Shown here piece by piece: positions 1 to 4,724 of a stretch of DNA of 5,586 bases. The first letter of the stretch is position 1, and each line of letters starts with the position of its first letter. The notes beneath the pieces were generated by a model that searched no databases, was not told the DNA's origin, and saw only the letters and a program-made list of their open reading frames with translations. The DNA is from Bacillota bacterium (GTDB lineage: Bacteria; Bacillota; Clostridia; Lachnospirales; Lachnospiraceae). The translations under genes were made by a program, and so were the position numbers. The stretch lies in assembly GCA_023407575.1 (NCBI GenBank), contig JAEYLX010000073.1:1-5586 (forward strand), written 5' to 3'.

Positions 1-112
1 AGTTCATAATTTTATGTCCTTTCATGTAAAGTGATTTTGTAGTTATTATTACTGTAACATGAACATAAACTTATGAGCTATTTTTTTATACATTTTTTAG
101 TGTTGCACTTAA
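1..112 (-). mobile_element. Possible 5' end of an insertion sequence (transposase start leaving the window)
   Basis: On the minus strand an ATG at positions 7-5 is preceded by AAAGGA with nine bases between, so a gene probably starts here and runs off the left edge after two codons (Met-Asn). The roughly 100 bases upstream carry no open frame. Near 99-110 they contain AGTGTTGCACT, a short interrupted palindrome of the kind often seen at IS ends. The transposase at the other edge has the same strand and polarity, so on a circular molecule both pieces could belong to one IS982 element missing about 670 bp. This is inference: the terminal inverted repeats could not be matched convincingly, and too little coding sequence is present to name a family. 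Confidence 0.25.
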
Positions 113-268
113 TATGATAATTCATCATATAATAAAAACAAAGAAATGATTGAAGTATATAAAAACTTATATGGATATGATATAATAAATATAGATATTT
201 CAATATATAGAACTAAAAAAGGCATAAAACAAAAAATTTTATGCCTTTTTAAAGTCAAATATTTTTAA
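113..268 (+). pseudogene. Possible 3' remnant of an unknown gene
   Basis: A 51-codon frame without a proper start begins right after a stop next to the putative IS end and ends at TAA 266-268. Its translation is hydrophilic and Lys/Tyr/Ile-rich (for example KNKEMIEVYKNLYGYD), as in real low-GC proteins. An internal ATG at 146 has no Shine-Dalgarno sequence. The frame runs through the hairpin at 216-250, which is unusual for a functional gene end, so it may be a decayed fragment or chance. No family is recognised. Confidence 0.2.
216..250. terminator. Perfect 14-bp hairpin, bidirectional terminator
   Basis: AAAAAGGCATAAAA (216-229) pairs perfectly with TTTTATGCCTTTTT (237-250) around a seven-base loop. 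The A-run on one side and T-run on the other give a U-tract in either direction. It lies between the left-edge sequence and the minus-strand genes and could isolate the two. Confidence 0.7.
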
Positions 269-299
269 TATAAAAATTAAAGGTTGTAAACTAGTTAAT

Positions 300-355
300 A
301 AAAATAAAAAGAGTACCATTTCATATATTTGTGAAACAGTACTCTTTTTATTTTT
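300..355. terminator. Long hairpin terminator at the end of the leftmost minus-strand genes
   Basis: Positions 300-323 pair with 332-355 in 22 of 24 positions; the only mismatches are 317/338 and 318/337. The GC-containing core GAGTAC/GTACTC is flanked by A/T runs that provide a U-tract in both directions. It begins two bases beyond the stop codon of the 37-aa gene, the right place to end the 294-aa/37-aa transcription unit. Confidence 0.8.
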
Positions 356-357
356 TA

Positions 358-471
358 TTATTCTATCTCTTCAAAATCATCTACATCAATTATTTCGATA
401 TTTTTATCTTTCTTTAATCTATATTCTAATTCATTTGAAACATCAAATATTGTTTGGATATCAAATCCCAT
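358..471 (-). CDS. 37-aa acidic microprotein, function unknown
   Basis: A short gene with a textbook start: AAGGAGGA at 485-478, six bases before ATG (471-469). The 37-residue product starts MGFDIQTIFDVSNELEYRLK and ends in a very acidic tail (DVDDFEEIE). It has no membrane helix, signal peptide or cysteine, and could form one amphipathic helix. It lies 77 bases downstream of the 294-aa membrane protein on the same strand and is followed immediately by a strong terminator, so the two are probably co-transcribed. The near-perfect ribosome binding site, the coding-like composition and the adjacent terminator argue that it is real. No family is recognised; an accessory peptide for the upstream membrane protein is possible but speculative. 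Confidence 0.7.
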   Translation of the reverse strand: MGFDIQTIFDVSNELEYRLKKDKNIEIIDVDDFEEIE

Positions 472-548
472 AAGTAATCCTCCTTATAATATATACTATA
501 TATATATTTAACTAATTTTAAAATATTTACACATATATATAACTTTTA

Positions 549-1433
549 TTAAATATTTGCTCTTAAACCTTTTTGCGTACTTCTTCTTAAACTATTTAAT
601 TCTTCATTCTTAGTTTCTTCTGATTTCTTTTGCCATAAATTATATAACTCTATAATATTTGTAAATAATTTTTTATCACCAGGTTCATTATTTACAGCTA
701 TATTATAGTATAACAAATAGACAACTTCTAAAAATGTTTTATGAAGAGATTGGTAAACTACCGATTCATCTGCAATATTATAATTAAAATTCATAGAAAA
801 AAATTCTAAGTTATTTAATGTTTCCATAACTATATTATTCATAAATATATGATGAGTTTTGCCTCTATTTAATTTATTTATTGTATTTTTTAAGTTTTCA
901 TCTAATTCTAAATCAAATATATGATCTATATCTTTATGATAATTAATTAAATTAATTCCTTTCATATAGCAACATATATCTATAATAAAATAGTACTCAT
1001 CTGAATCTGTTATTTTTTTTATATTATTTAAATCTTCAGTAGATAGTAGTTCTGCTAATTCATGTTTATCAAAATTTTCCATATGACTTCCTTTAGTCTT
1101 TTTTATTATATCCAATATACCTGTTGCACCATATATTTCACTAATTATAGTCATATTACCAAGAATATTATCTTTATAATACTCAGCTAATTCTATTGAT
1201 TTTTTTATTCTTTCATTGTTAAATTTATCTATTTCATTTTTTGAAGTTTTAATATATTGATTAATTGCTATGTATGAACCAATCGCTACAAATATAATTC
1301 CTAATATTTGAGTTATATAATATATATCTTCTAAATAATTTTTACTAATCAATAAAACAATAGAAGTAATAACAATAAAAAAAATAATGCACAATATGTA
1401 TCTCATATTTTTTTCTTTTTGTACTTTATCCAT
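549..1433 (-). CDS. Hypothetical membrane-anchored protein with two N-terminal TM helices
   Basis: A 294-residue protein. Two hydrophobic helices lie at about residues 11-30 (RYILCIIFFIVITSIVLLIS) and 39-60, joined by a short acidic loop. They are followed by a Lys/Glu-rich helix from about 63 to 90 and a mainly helical soluble domain to the C-terminus. The positive-inside rule suggests that both ends are cytoplasmic. No catalytic motif is visible. The layout (helical hairpin anchor plus alpha-helical cytosolic domain) resembles DUF4760-like proteins of phages and mobile elements, but I cannot confirm membership. The ATG at 1433 is preceded by GGAGG with a short four-base spacer. Met10 is an alternative start, but it lacks a comparable site and would begin directly at the first helix. 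The 37-aa gene follows in the same direction. Function unknown. Confidence 0.8.
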   Translation of the reverse strand: MDKVQKEKNMRYILCIIFFIVITSIVLLISKNYLEDIYYITQILGIIFVAIGSYIAINQYIKTSKNEIDKFNNERIKKSIELAEYYKDNILGNMTIISEIYGATGILDIIKKTKGSHMENFDKHELAELLSTEDLNNIKKITDSDEYYFIIDICCYMKGINLINYHKDIDHIFDLELDENLKNTINKLNRGKTHHIFMNNIVMETLNNLEFFSMNFNYNIADESVVYQSLHKTFLEVVYLLYYNIAVNNEPGDKKLFTNIIELYNLWQKKSEETKNEELNSLRRSTQKGLRANI

Positions 1434-1508
1434 AATACCTCCATTCTTTATAAATGTATCATACTTTTTTTATATTTTTGTAAAATTTTGTAATTAAAAG
1501 TGTATTTT

Positions 1509-1575
1509 TTTAAAAATTGAAATATAATAATATATTAAACTTAATTCAATATATTATTATATTTCAATTTTTAAA
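1509..1575. repeat. 28-bp perfect inverted repeat in the non-coding gap
   Basis: Positions 1509-1536 are exactly complementary to 1548-1575, leaving an 11-base loop (AAACTTAATTC). The stem is almost pure A/T with one G-C pair. It lies about 125 bases beyond the end of the HTH gene and about 75 bases before the 294-aa gene, and no U-tract of terminator type is prominent. The direct repeat AGTGTATTTTT occurs on each side (1499-1509 and 1593-1603). The rest of the gap 1434-1699 is AT-rich and shows no coding frame. A role as cruciform, operator, origin element or weak terminator is possible; none is shown by the sequence. Confidence 0.8.
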
Positions 1576-1699
1576 TATATTCAAATCAAAATAGTGTATT
1601 TTTAAAACTAATATATAACATTTAATTAAAAAACAACATGTATATAATTTTATTATATTACAAAATTTAGAAATTAAAAAATATATATTTAGTTATATT

Positions 1700-2014
1700 T
1701 TAATATATTTTTTTCTTATTATTAATAACTCTACTTATAGTTGCCTTGCTCCATCCCGTTTCACTCGATATGTAACTATAACTCTTACCTTCATTTTTTA
1801 ATTTTCTTATTTTATCTATATCCTTATCAGAAATTTGTTTCTGTTTACCTTGAAACTTGATGTTCTTTCTTAAATTATCATTTTCTAAACTTAAAGACTC
1901 AATGATCCTATTCTTTTCTTCTAACTGTTTCTCATAATATGAAACCATTTCATTGTATTCTCTGATATATTTACCAGTCCAATTATAATCATCCTTCTTT
2001 AGTTTCTTAAGCAA
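1700..2014 (-). CDS. Small coiled-coil plus helix-turn-helix DNA-binding protein
   Basis: The TTG start gives 104 residues. Residues about 24-52 (MVSYYEKQLEEKNRIIESLS...) form a likely coiled coil for dimerisation. The C-terminal 40 residues form a helix-turn-helix like that of Hin-type resolvases and related HTH_23/HTH_38 domains: ISDKDIDKIRKLKNEG, then SYSYISSETGWSKATISRV, then a basic tail. There is no recombinase catalytic domain, so it is more likely a regulator than a resolvase. An in-frame ATG at 2032 would add six residues but has no Shine-Dalgarno sequence. The TTG at 2014-2012 follows AAAGTAGGTG, one mismatch from the ideal AAAGGAGGTG, at suitable spacing and is preferred. Direct repeats about 30 bases upstream may be its operator. 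Regulation of plasmid copy number or of its own gene is plausible inference. Confidence 0.75.
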   Translation of the reverse strand: MLKKLKKDDYNWTGKYIREYNEMVSYYEKQLEEKNRIIESLSLENDNLRKNIKFQGKQKQISDKDIDKIRKLKNEGKSYSYISSETGWSKATISRVINNKKKIY

Positions 2015-2044
2015 TGTAACACCTACTTTCATAGTTTAATATAC

Positions 2045-2072
2045 ATAAGAAACATTTCTATATAAGAAACAT
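2045..2072. repeat. Two 11-bp direct repeats upstream of the HTH gene, possible operator
   Basis: ATAAGAAACAT occurs at 2045-2055 and again at 2062-2072, a period of 17 bases. The second copy overlaps an imperfect palindrome (TTTCTATATAAGAAA, 2055-2069). On the minus strand this region contains the -10-like hexamer TATATA, so it probably overlaps the promoter of the helix-turn-helix gene. Autoregulation by that protein is inferred from position only. Confidence 0.4.
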
Positions 2073-2093
2073 CTAATCCTTTTTTACAATAGA

Positions 2094-2120
2094 AAAAGAC
2101 TAGAATTAATCTAGCCTTTT
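2094..2120 (-). terminator. Intrinsic terminator after the small-peptide pair
   Basis: On the minus strand AAAAG-G-CTAGA (2120-2110) pairs with TCTAG-T-CTTTT (2104-2094) apart from one mismatch (2099/2115), and is followed by the U-rich run TTTTTCT. The stop codon of the 46-aa gene lies in the loop. It probably ends the transcript carrying the two small peptides, and perhaps read-through from the par operon. Confidence 0.65.
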
Positions 2121-2246
2121 AAATTTATTACAATATATTGTTGCATCTTTACTTAAACAATAAACCTTACACCTATTTTTACATTCTTCACAAGTCTTGC
2201 TTATGTATAATTCATTCTCTAAAATTTCAAAATATAACTGCTCCAT
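2106..2246 (-). CDS. 46-aa cysteine-rich small protein
   Basis: ATG at 2246-2244 starts a 46-residue frame ending at TAA 2106-2108. It contains five cysteines at 19, 22, 26, 30 and 39 (CEECKNRCKVYC...YC). This spacing suits a small zinc-binding knuckle or disulfide-stabilised peptide. The first half is acidic, the second basic. There is no signal peptide or membrane helix. Only one base separates it from the stop of the 65-aa hydrophobic gene, and its Shine-Dalgarno is weak (an AGGATGG stretch inside the end of the preceding gene). Translation is therefore probably coupled to that gene. Both products begin with MEQL. The terminator overlapping its stop and the conserved-looking cysteine pattern support a real gene. 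Function unknown; a partner, regulator or immunity-like role for the upstream peptide is inference. Confidence 0.6.
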   Translation of the reverse strand: MEQLYFEILENELYISKTCEECKNRCKVYCLSKDATIYCNKFKRLD

Positions 2247-2247
2247 A

Positions 2248-2445
2248 TTATAGTGTCCATCCTATGAAGTGTTGTAAAGCCCAATTTACTACTTTTAGCC
2301 ATGCTATAGTTGTAACACCTATTATAGCCATTGCTGCTAATGAAGCTATACATATTATAACTATTCCAGTAATCGCACCCAATCTACCATGCTCCTTTTC
2401 AAGTTGTTCTAATGCTAATATTCCGTTTACTATTAACTGTTCCAT
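2248..2445 (-). CDS. 65-aa hydrophobic membrane peptide
   Basis: ATG at 2445 follows GAGGAG with about nine bases between. Residues 1-22 form a charged, probably amphipathic helix (EQLIVNGILALEQLEKEHGR). Residues about 23-48 form one strong membrane helix (GAITGIVIICIASLAAMAII and on). The Trp-containing tail VNWALQHFIGWTL is also amphipathic. Size and hydrophobicity fit several known classes: a type I toxin, a holin-like peptide, or a leaderless/circular bacteriocin precursor. It lacks a double-glycine leader, no transporter is nearby, and I recognise no family. It is followed one base later by the Cys-rich gene, and an antisense RNA is predicted opposite the region just upstream. A toxin under antisense control is an attractive but unproven reading. 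An overlapping plus-strand frame is rejected as its shadow. Confidence 0.7.
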   Translation of the reverse strand: MEQLIVNGILALEQLEKEHGRLGAITGIVIICIASLAAMAIIGVTTIAWLKVVNWALQHFIGWTL

Positions 2446-2456
2446 TTATATATCTC

Positions 2457-2528
2457 CTCTATTGTATTTTTTTATCCAATAGAGTATACTTATATTATCG
2501 TTAAGTTATACGGCATACTCTATTGTAT
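2457..2528. repeat. Three copies of an 11-bp element, CTCTATTGTAT, in both orientations
   Basis: CTCTATTGTAT occurs directly at 2457-2467 and 2518-2528, and its core is present inverted as CAATAGAG at 2477-2484. The inverted copy extended to 2487 (CAATAGAGTAT) pairs perfectly with ATACTCTATTG at 2515-2525. The copies flank the predicted plus-strand promoter and overlap the leader of the 65-aa peptide gene, so they could be an operator or an RNA fold controlling either transcript. Confidence 0.55.
2462..2490 (+). promoter_or_regulatory. Sigma-A-type promoter on the plus strand
   Basis: TTGTAT (-35, 2462-2467) and TATACT (-10, 2485-2490) are separated by exactly 17 bases. Each box matches the consensus at four or five positions. 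It points away from the hydrophobic peptide gene toward the intrinsic terminator at 2538-2568, against the direction of the surrounding genes. The -35 lies in one CTCTATTGTAT repeat and the spacer and -10 overlap the inverted copy. Confidence 0.5.
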
Positions 2529-2568
2529 GTTGTTCATAAGTCAGTAGTTGGTCGCTACTGACTTTTTT
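2497..2568 (+). ncRNA. Predicted antisense small RNA of about 72 nt
   Basis: A plus-strand promoter predicts a start near 2497. A perfect 10-bp stem (AAGTCAGTAG 2538-2547 with CTACTGACTT 2555-2564) followed by TTTTTT (2563-2568) is a good intrinsic terminator in this direction and a poor one in the other. A second small stem (CATAC 2514-2518 with GTATG 2525-2529) lies upstream. The terminator loop UUGGUCG contains UUGG, a YUNR U-turn, the loop type used for kissing by plasmid antisense RNAs such as CopA. No open frame fits. The RNA is complementary to the stretch between the parM-like gene and the 65-aa peptide gene, so it could act on the 3' end of the par mRNA or the leader of the peptide mRNA. 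Existence and target are inferred. Confidence 0.45.
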
Positions 2569-2571
2569 GAT

Positions 2572-3513
2572 TTATTGTTCTAAATATCCTTCTGCATTTC
2601 CAAAGAATTGAGAATCCTCATCTAATTCTATTTCTGATGCTATTCTATCTTTAATTATACGGTTATATGTTTTATAACCTCCACCAACACCTACTACTAT
2701 GTATCTATCAAGTTCCCCAAACTTATTTGTTATCTTATTTGTTGTATCGTATACTATAGGATCTATTGAACTTAAATAATTTTCAAGCTTATATTTCTTA
2801 CCTTTATATTCAATTTCTTCAATATTATTTTTAAGTAAAGAATCTATATATTTGCTTGATATATCCGCATTTTCTACTTCATTGAAATGTTTTGCTATCT
2901 CTAAACCATAGTCAATAACACCTTTTGGTATAGTTAAAGTATCATTTGGATAGTACATTTCATCATCATAATCATATGAGAAACTGCAAATATCAGTTGT
3001 TCCTCCACCAACATCTATACTTAGTATATCTTGTTTGTTATCTCCGATACTTTCGATATTAGAAACAAAAGCTGAATATCCTTCTACAAAAATTTCTAAT
3101 GATACAAAAGTAACCTTTTTAGCTATACCATCAATAGTAAACTCAAATTGTTTTCCAACAGGGAACATACTAGCAAAGTTACTTTTATAAGAATCATTAA
3201 AATATTGTATAGGTGGAAGCCCTAAACGTAAATCGACTTTTAATTCTGATTCATTAGGATATAATTCATTTATCATAACAAAAGTTTGTTCTAAAAGATG
3301 TTTTCTAGAGTGCTTTTGAACATTATTATTAAGTTCTCCAACTCCTACAAATATTGTATTTCCATCAAACTCAACCTTTTTTGCTTTAGGATTAATAGCT
3401 TTATCATACTGGATTCTATTAGGAACTTTAACCCTAACCTTTTTTCCTGAAACTTCTTTTACAGCTTTTAGCATACTATTTCCTAAGTCTATTCCTACAC
3501 TAACAAATTTCAT
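2572..3513 (-). CDS. parM: ParM-like actin-family plasmid segregation ATPase
   Basis: A bacterial actin homologue of 313 residues, close to the ~320 of R1 ParM. It is expected to polymerise with ATP in the cytoplasm and push plasmid copies apart when capped by the ParR-centromere complex. The nucleotide-binding motifs are clear: phosphate-1 GIDLGNSMLK (residues 7-16), phosphate-2 DVGGGTTD (about 167-174), and the C-terminal adenosine motif IVVGVGGGY (about 272-280). An ATG six bases upstream (3519) gives two extra residues but abuts GGAGGA (3525-3520) with no spacer. The ATG at 3513-3511 has a six-base spacer and is the better start. It lies 41 bases after the ParR-like gene and shares its promoter. 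The sequence is clearly ParM/Alp-like but divergent, so the subfamily and filament type cannot be assigned. Confidence 0.9.
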   Translation of the reverse strand: MKFVSVGIDLGNSMLKAVKEVSGKKVRVKVPNRIQYDKAINPKAKKVEFDGNTIFVGVGELNNNVQKHSRKHLLEQTFVMINELYPNESELKVDLRLGLPPIQYFNDSYKSNFASMFPVGKQFEFTIDGIAKKVTFVSLEIFVEGYSAFVSNIESIGDNKQDILSIDVGGGTTDICSFSYDYDDEMYYPNDTLTIPKGVIDYGLEIAKHFNEVENADISSKYIDSLLKNNIEEIEYKGKKYKLENYLSSIDPIVYDTTNKITNKFGELDRYIVVGVGGGYKTYNRIIKDRIASEIELDEDSQFFGNAEGYLEQ

Positions 3514-3554
3514 ACTCATTCCTCCAATTTTCTAATATTAAATTTTAAATGTGC

Positions 3555-3770
3555 TTATCTAAATCCACCAACTTTAGGTTTACTTTTTTTAGCAGATTCT
3601 TGTTCTTGGTTTTGCTCTTCTGATTTAACAGGTATTGTTATAGTTCCGTTATTCATAGCCTCCCATACAAGCTCCTTTATATAAGCAGTAGGAGATACCT
3701 TGCTATCTAAAAAAGATTCTATCGCCTTTTCTTTATCGTTATTTTTGAAAGTTAAAACAATTCTACTCAA
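3555..3770 (-). CDS. parR: ParR-like ribbon-helix-helix centromere-binding adaptor
   Basis: A 71-residue DNA-binding protein from a TTG start. Residues 2-8 (SRIVLTF) form the DNA-contacting beta strand, followed by two helices (about 12-22 and 27-40, including SPTAYIKELVWEAM), the ribbon-helix-helix pattern of ParR/CopG proteins. The rest is a hydrophilic Glu/Gln/Lys linker ending in KVGGFR; in ParR proteins a C-terminal tail contacts the ParM filament. An in-frame GTG at 3779 would overlap its own Shine-Dalgarno (AAGGAGG, 3785-3779) with no spacer, whereas TTG at 3770-3768 has an eight-base spacer. It is first in the operon, directly after the repeat array it probably binds, and should both nucleate segregation and repress the promoter. 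Assignment rests on fold pattern and context rather than strong sequence identity. Confidence 0.8.
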   Translation of the reverse strand: MSRIVLTFKNNDKEKAIESFLDSKVSPTAYIKELVWEAMNNGTITIPVKSEEQNQEQESAKKSKPKVGGFR

Positions 3771-3783
3771 GTTTTTCACCTCC

Positions 3784-3908
3784 TTTTATAAAACTTGTTC
3801 AACCTTGATTAAATATTACCAAATTTTATAAAATTTTGCAATAATTATTTTATAAAATAATTATAAAATTTTATAAAATAATATAAACAATTATAAGGTT
3901 TTATAAAA
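3784..3908. repeat. Centromere/operator array of TTTTATAAAA repeats (parC-like)
   Basis: The 10-bp palindrome TTTTATAAAA occurs exactly five times, at 3784-3793, 3824-3833, 3848-3857, 3869-3878 and 3899-3908, with partial copies at 3861-3868 (TTATAAAA) and 3891-3898 (TTATAAGG). Start-to-start spacing is 40, 24, 21 and 30 bases. The two shortest are close to two helical turns. The array lies directly upstream of the ParR-like gene; the outermost copy reaches its ribosome binding site and another sits inside the promoter. ParR proteins bind such iterons cooperatively to form the partition complex and repress their own operon; applying this here is inference from position. Confidence 0.75.
3813..3841 (-). 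promoter_or_regulatory. Promoter of the parR-parM operon with an embedded repeat
   Basis: On the minus strand TTGCAA (-35, 3841-3836) and TAATAT (-10, 3818-3813) are separated by exactly 17 bases. The spacer contains one full TTTTATAAAA repeat (3824-3833). Transcription would start near 3806, giving a leader of about 35 bases before the TTG of the ParR-like gene. ParR binding to the array should block polymerase here, a direct route to autorepression. Confidence 0.65.
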
Positions 3909-3918
3909 TTAACCTAAA

Positions 3919-3966
3919 TTCTATTTTAATTACAAAATTTTGCAAAATTTTGTAATTAAAATAGAA
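3919..3966. repeat. 48-bp perfect uninterrupted palindrome beside the par array
   Basis: Positions 3919-3942 are the exact reverse complement of 3943-3966, with no central spacer (centre GC at 3942-3943). One half reads TTCTATTTTAATTACAAAAT followed by TTTG. The central AAAATTTTGCAA also occurs at 3830-3841 across the par promoter. The palindrome lies 10 bases beyond the last TTTTATAAAA copy and 4 bases before the next hairpin. It may form a cruciform, bind a dimeric protein, or act in transcription termination or replication; the sequence does not decide. The 320-base gap 3771-4091 otherwise holds the promoter, the array, the following hairpin and about 80 bases with nothing recognisable. 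Confidence 0.85.
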
Positions 3967-3970
3967 AGGG

Positions 3971-4008
3971 AAGAGCAGAGGAATGTTATATAATTTCCTC
4001 TTACTCTT
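3971..4008 (-). terminator. Hairpin terminator downstream of the 205-aa gene
   Basis: AAGAGCAGAGGAA (3971-3983) pairs with TTCCTCTTACTCTT (3995-4008) except for a small internal loop (CA against TTA). This is one of the most GC-containing stems in the window. In the minus direction it is followed by CCCTTTCTATTTT, a moderate U-rich tract that runs into the 48-bp palindrome. It lies about 85 bases beyond the stop of the 205-aa gene and separates that gene from the par operon. Confidence 0.55.
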
Positions 4009-4091
4009 TTGTTGTCCAAGTGCTTTTTTCTACTAGGAAGTAATGTCGAATTATGTAGATTGAACAAAGAATAATATATAGATATTATAAA

Positions 4092-4709
4092 TTATTTTAA
4101 TTCATCATCTATTATTGAATACTCTTTCATATCCTCAAAATTTAAAAATACAATATCCATTTTGTTTTTACTCTTCTGATATCTTATTTGTTTTTTTGTA
4201 GGATGATTAAGGTAAGCCATACCTTTTCTACCATTACTATCTACAGCATACCAAAAACCACCTTTTGACTTTAAATACTCAAGTACTTGAATGAAATCAA
4301 GTGTTCTAATAAATTTCTCATCTTCTCCTATAAACCTATATTCAGAAACGCCATAAAAATAATCTTTGAATTCTAAAGCAAACTTAATTTGATTTGTAGT
4401 ATATTGTTCAAAAAGTTTTTCTATTTTTTTTATAGTATTTATAGAAAAATACTCTTTATAAGCTATAGTTATTATCTTTTTTGCTAATTCTAATCTTTCT
4501 CCTGAAAAATATTCTCTATCAGACTTCCTAGCTACATCTATACAGCTGTAACCATTATTTTTATACATATAAAATTCCCAAAAATCTTTTTGTGACAATT
4601 CAATCACATCTATTAATTTTCCTTCATTATCATACTCTTCTATCTTTAATTTTCTATTTTTAGTGAAATAGTTATCTTCAAATTTTTCGTGCCTAATTGA
4701 TCTTATCAT
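4092..4709 (-). CDS. Hypothetical 205-aa protein, probably plasmid-borne accessory
   Basis: ATG at 4709 is preceded by AAGGGGA at good spacing. The product is soluble, with no membrane helix or signal peptide, rich in Lys, Glu, Tyr and Phe, and predicted to be mixed alpha/beta. Visible landmarks are an N-terminal charged section (KLKIEEYDNEGKLIDVIELS), a helical middle (about 70-115), and a C-terminal section with aromatic and basic residues (GGFWYAVDSNGRKGMAYLNH, then KKQIRYQKSKNK). I recognise no family or catalytic motif. It starts 15 bases after the stop region of the truncated ParB-like frame and is probably in the same operon, upstream of the par cassette. A DNA-related plasmid-maintenance role would fit this context but cannot be shown from the sequence. 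Confidence 0.75.
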   Translation of the reverse strand: MIRSIRHEKFEDNYFTKNRKLKIEEYDNEGKLIDVIELSQKDFWEFYMYKNNGYSCIDVARKSDREYFSGERLELAKKIITIAYKEYFSINTIKKIEKLFEQYTTNQIKFALEFKDYFYGVSEYRFIGEDEKFIRTLDFIQVLEYLKSKGGFWYAVDSNGRKGMAYLNHPTKKQIRYQKSKNKMDIVFLNFEDMKEYSIIDDELK

Positions 4710-4724
4710 AATATCCCCTTTATA

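Noticed and set aside
1434..1500. Possible promoter for the 294-aa gene (TTTACA with TATGAT)
   Set aside because: The spacer is only about 15 bases and such boxes are common by chance in DNA this AT-rich, so it was not listed as a feature.
2138..2482. 114-aa open frame on the plus strand
   Set aside because: It is the shadow of the two minus-strand small genes, has no ribosome binding site and has an atypical Cys/His/Ile-rich composition; the minus-strand frames have better starts and coupling.
3777..3779. GTG start for the ParR-like gene
   Set aside because: The GTG overlaps the AAGGAGG sequence, leaving no spacer; TTG at 3770 has the correct distance.
3784..3908. CRISPR-like array
   Set aside because: The repeat is only 10 bp, palindromic and irregularly spaced, with AT-rich non-unique spacers and no cas genes; it fits a partition centromere.
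3983..4036. 17-codon plus-strand frame (MLYNFLLLFCC...) near a purine-rich stretch
   Set aside because: It lies inside and just beyond the terminator hairpin, its ribosome binding site would abut the ATG, and there is no independent support.
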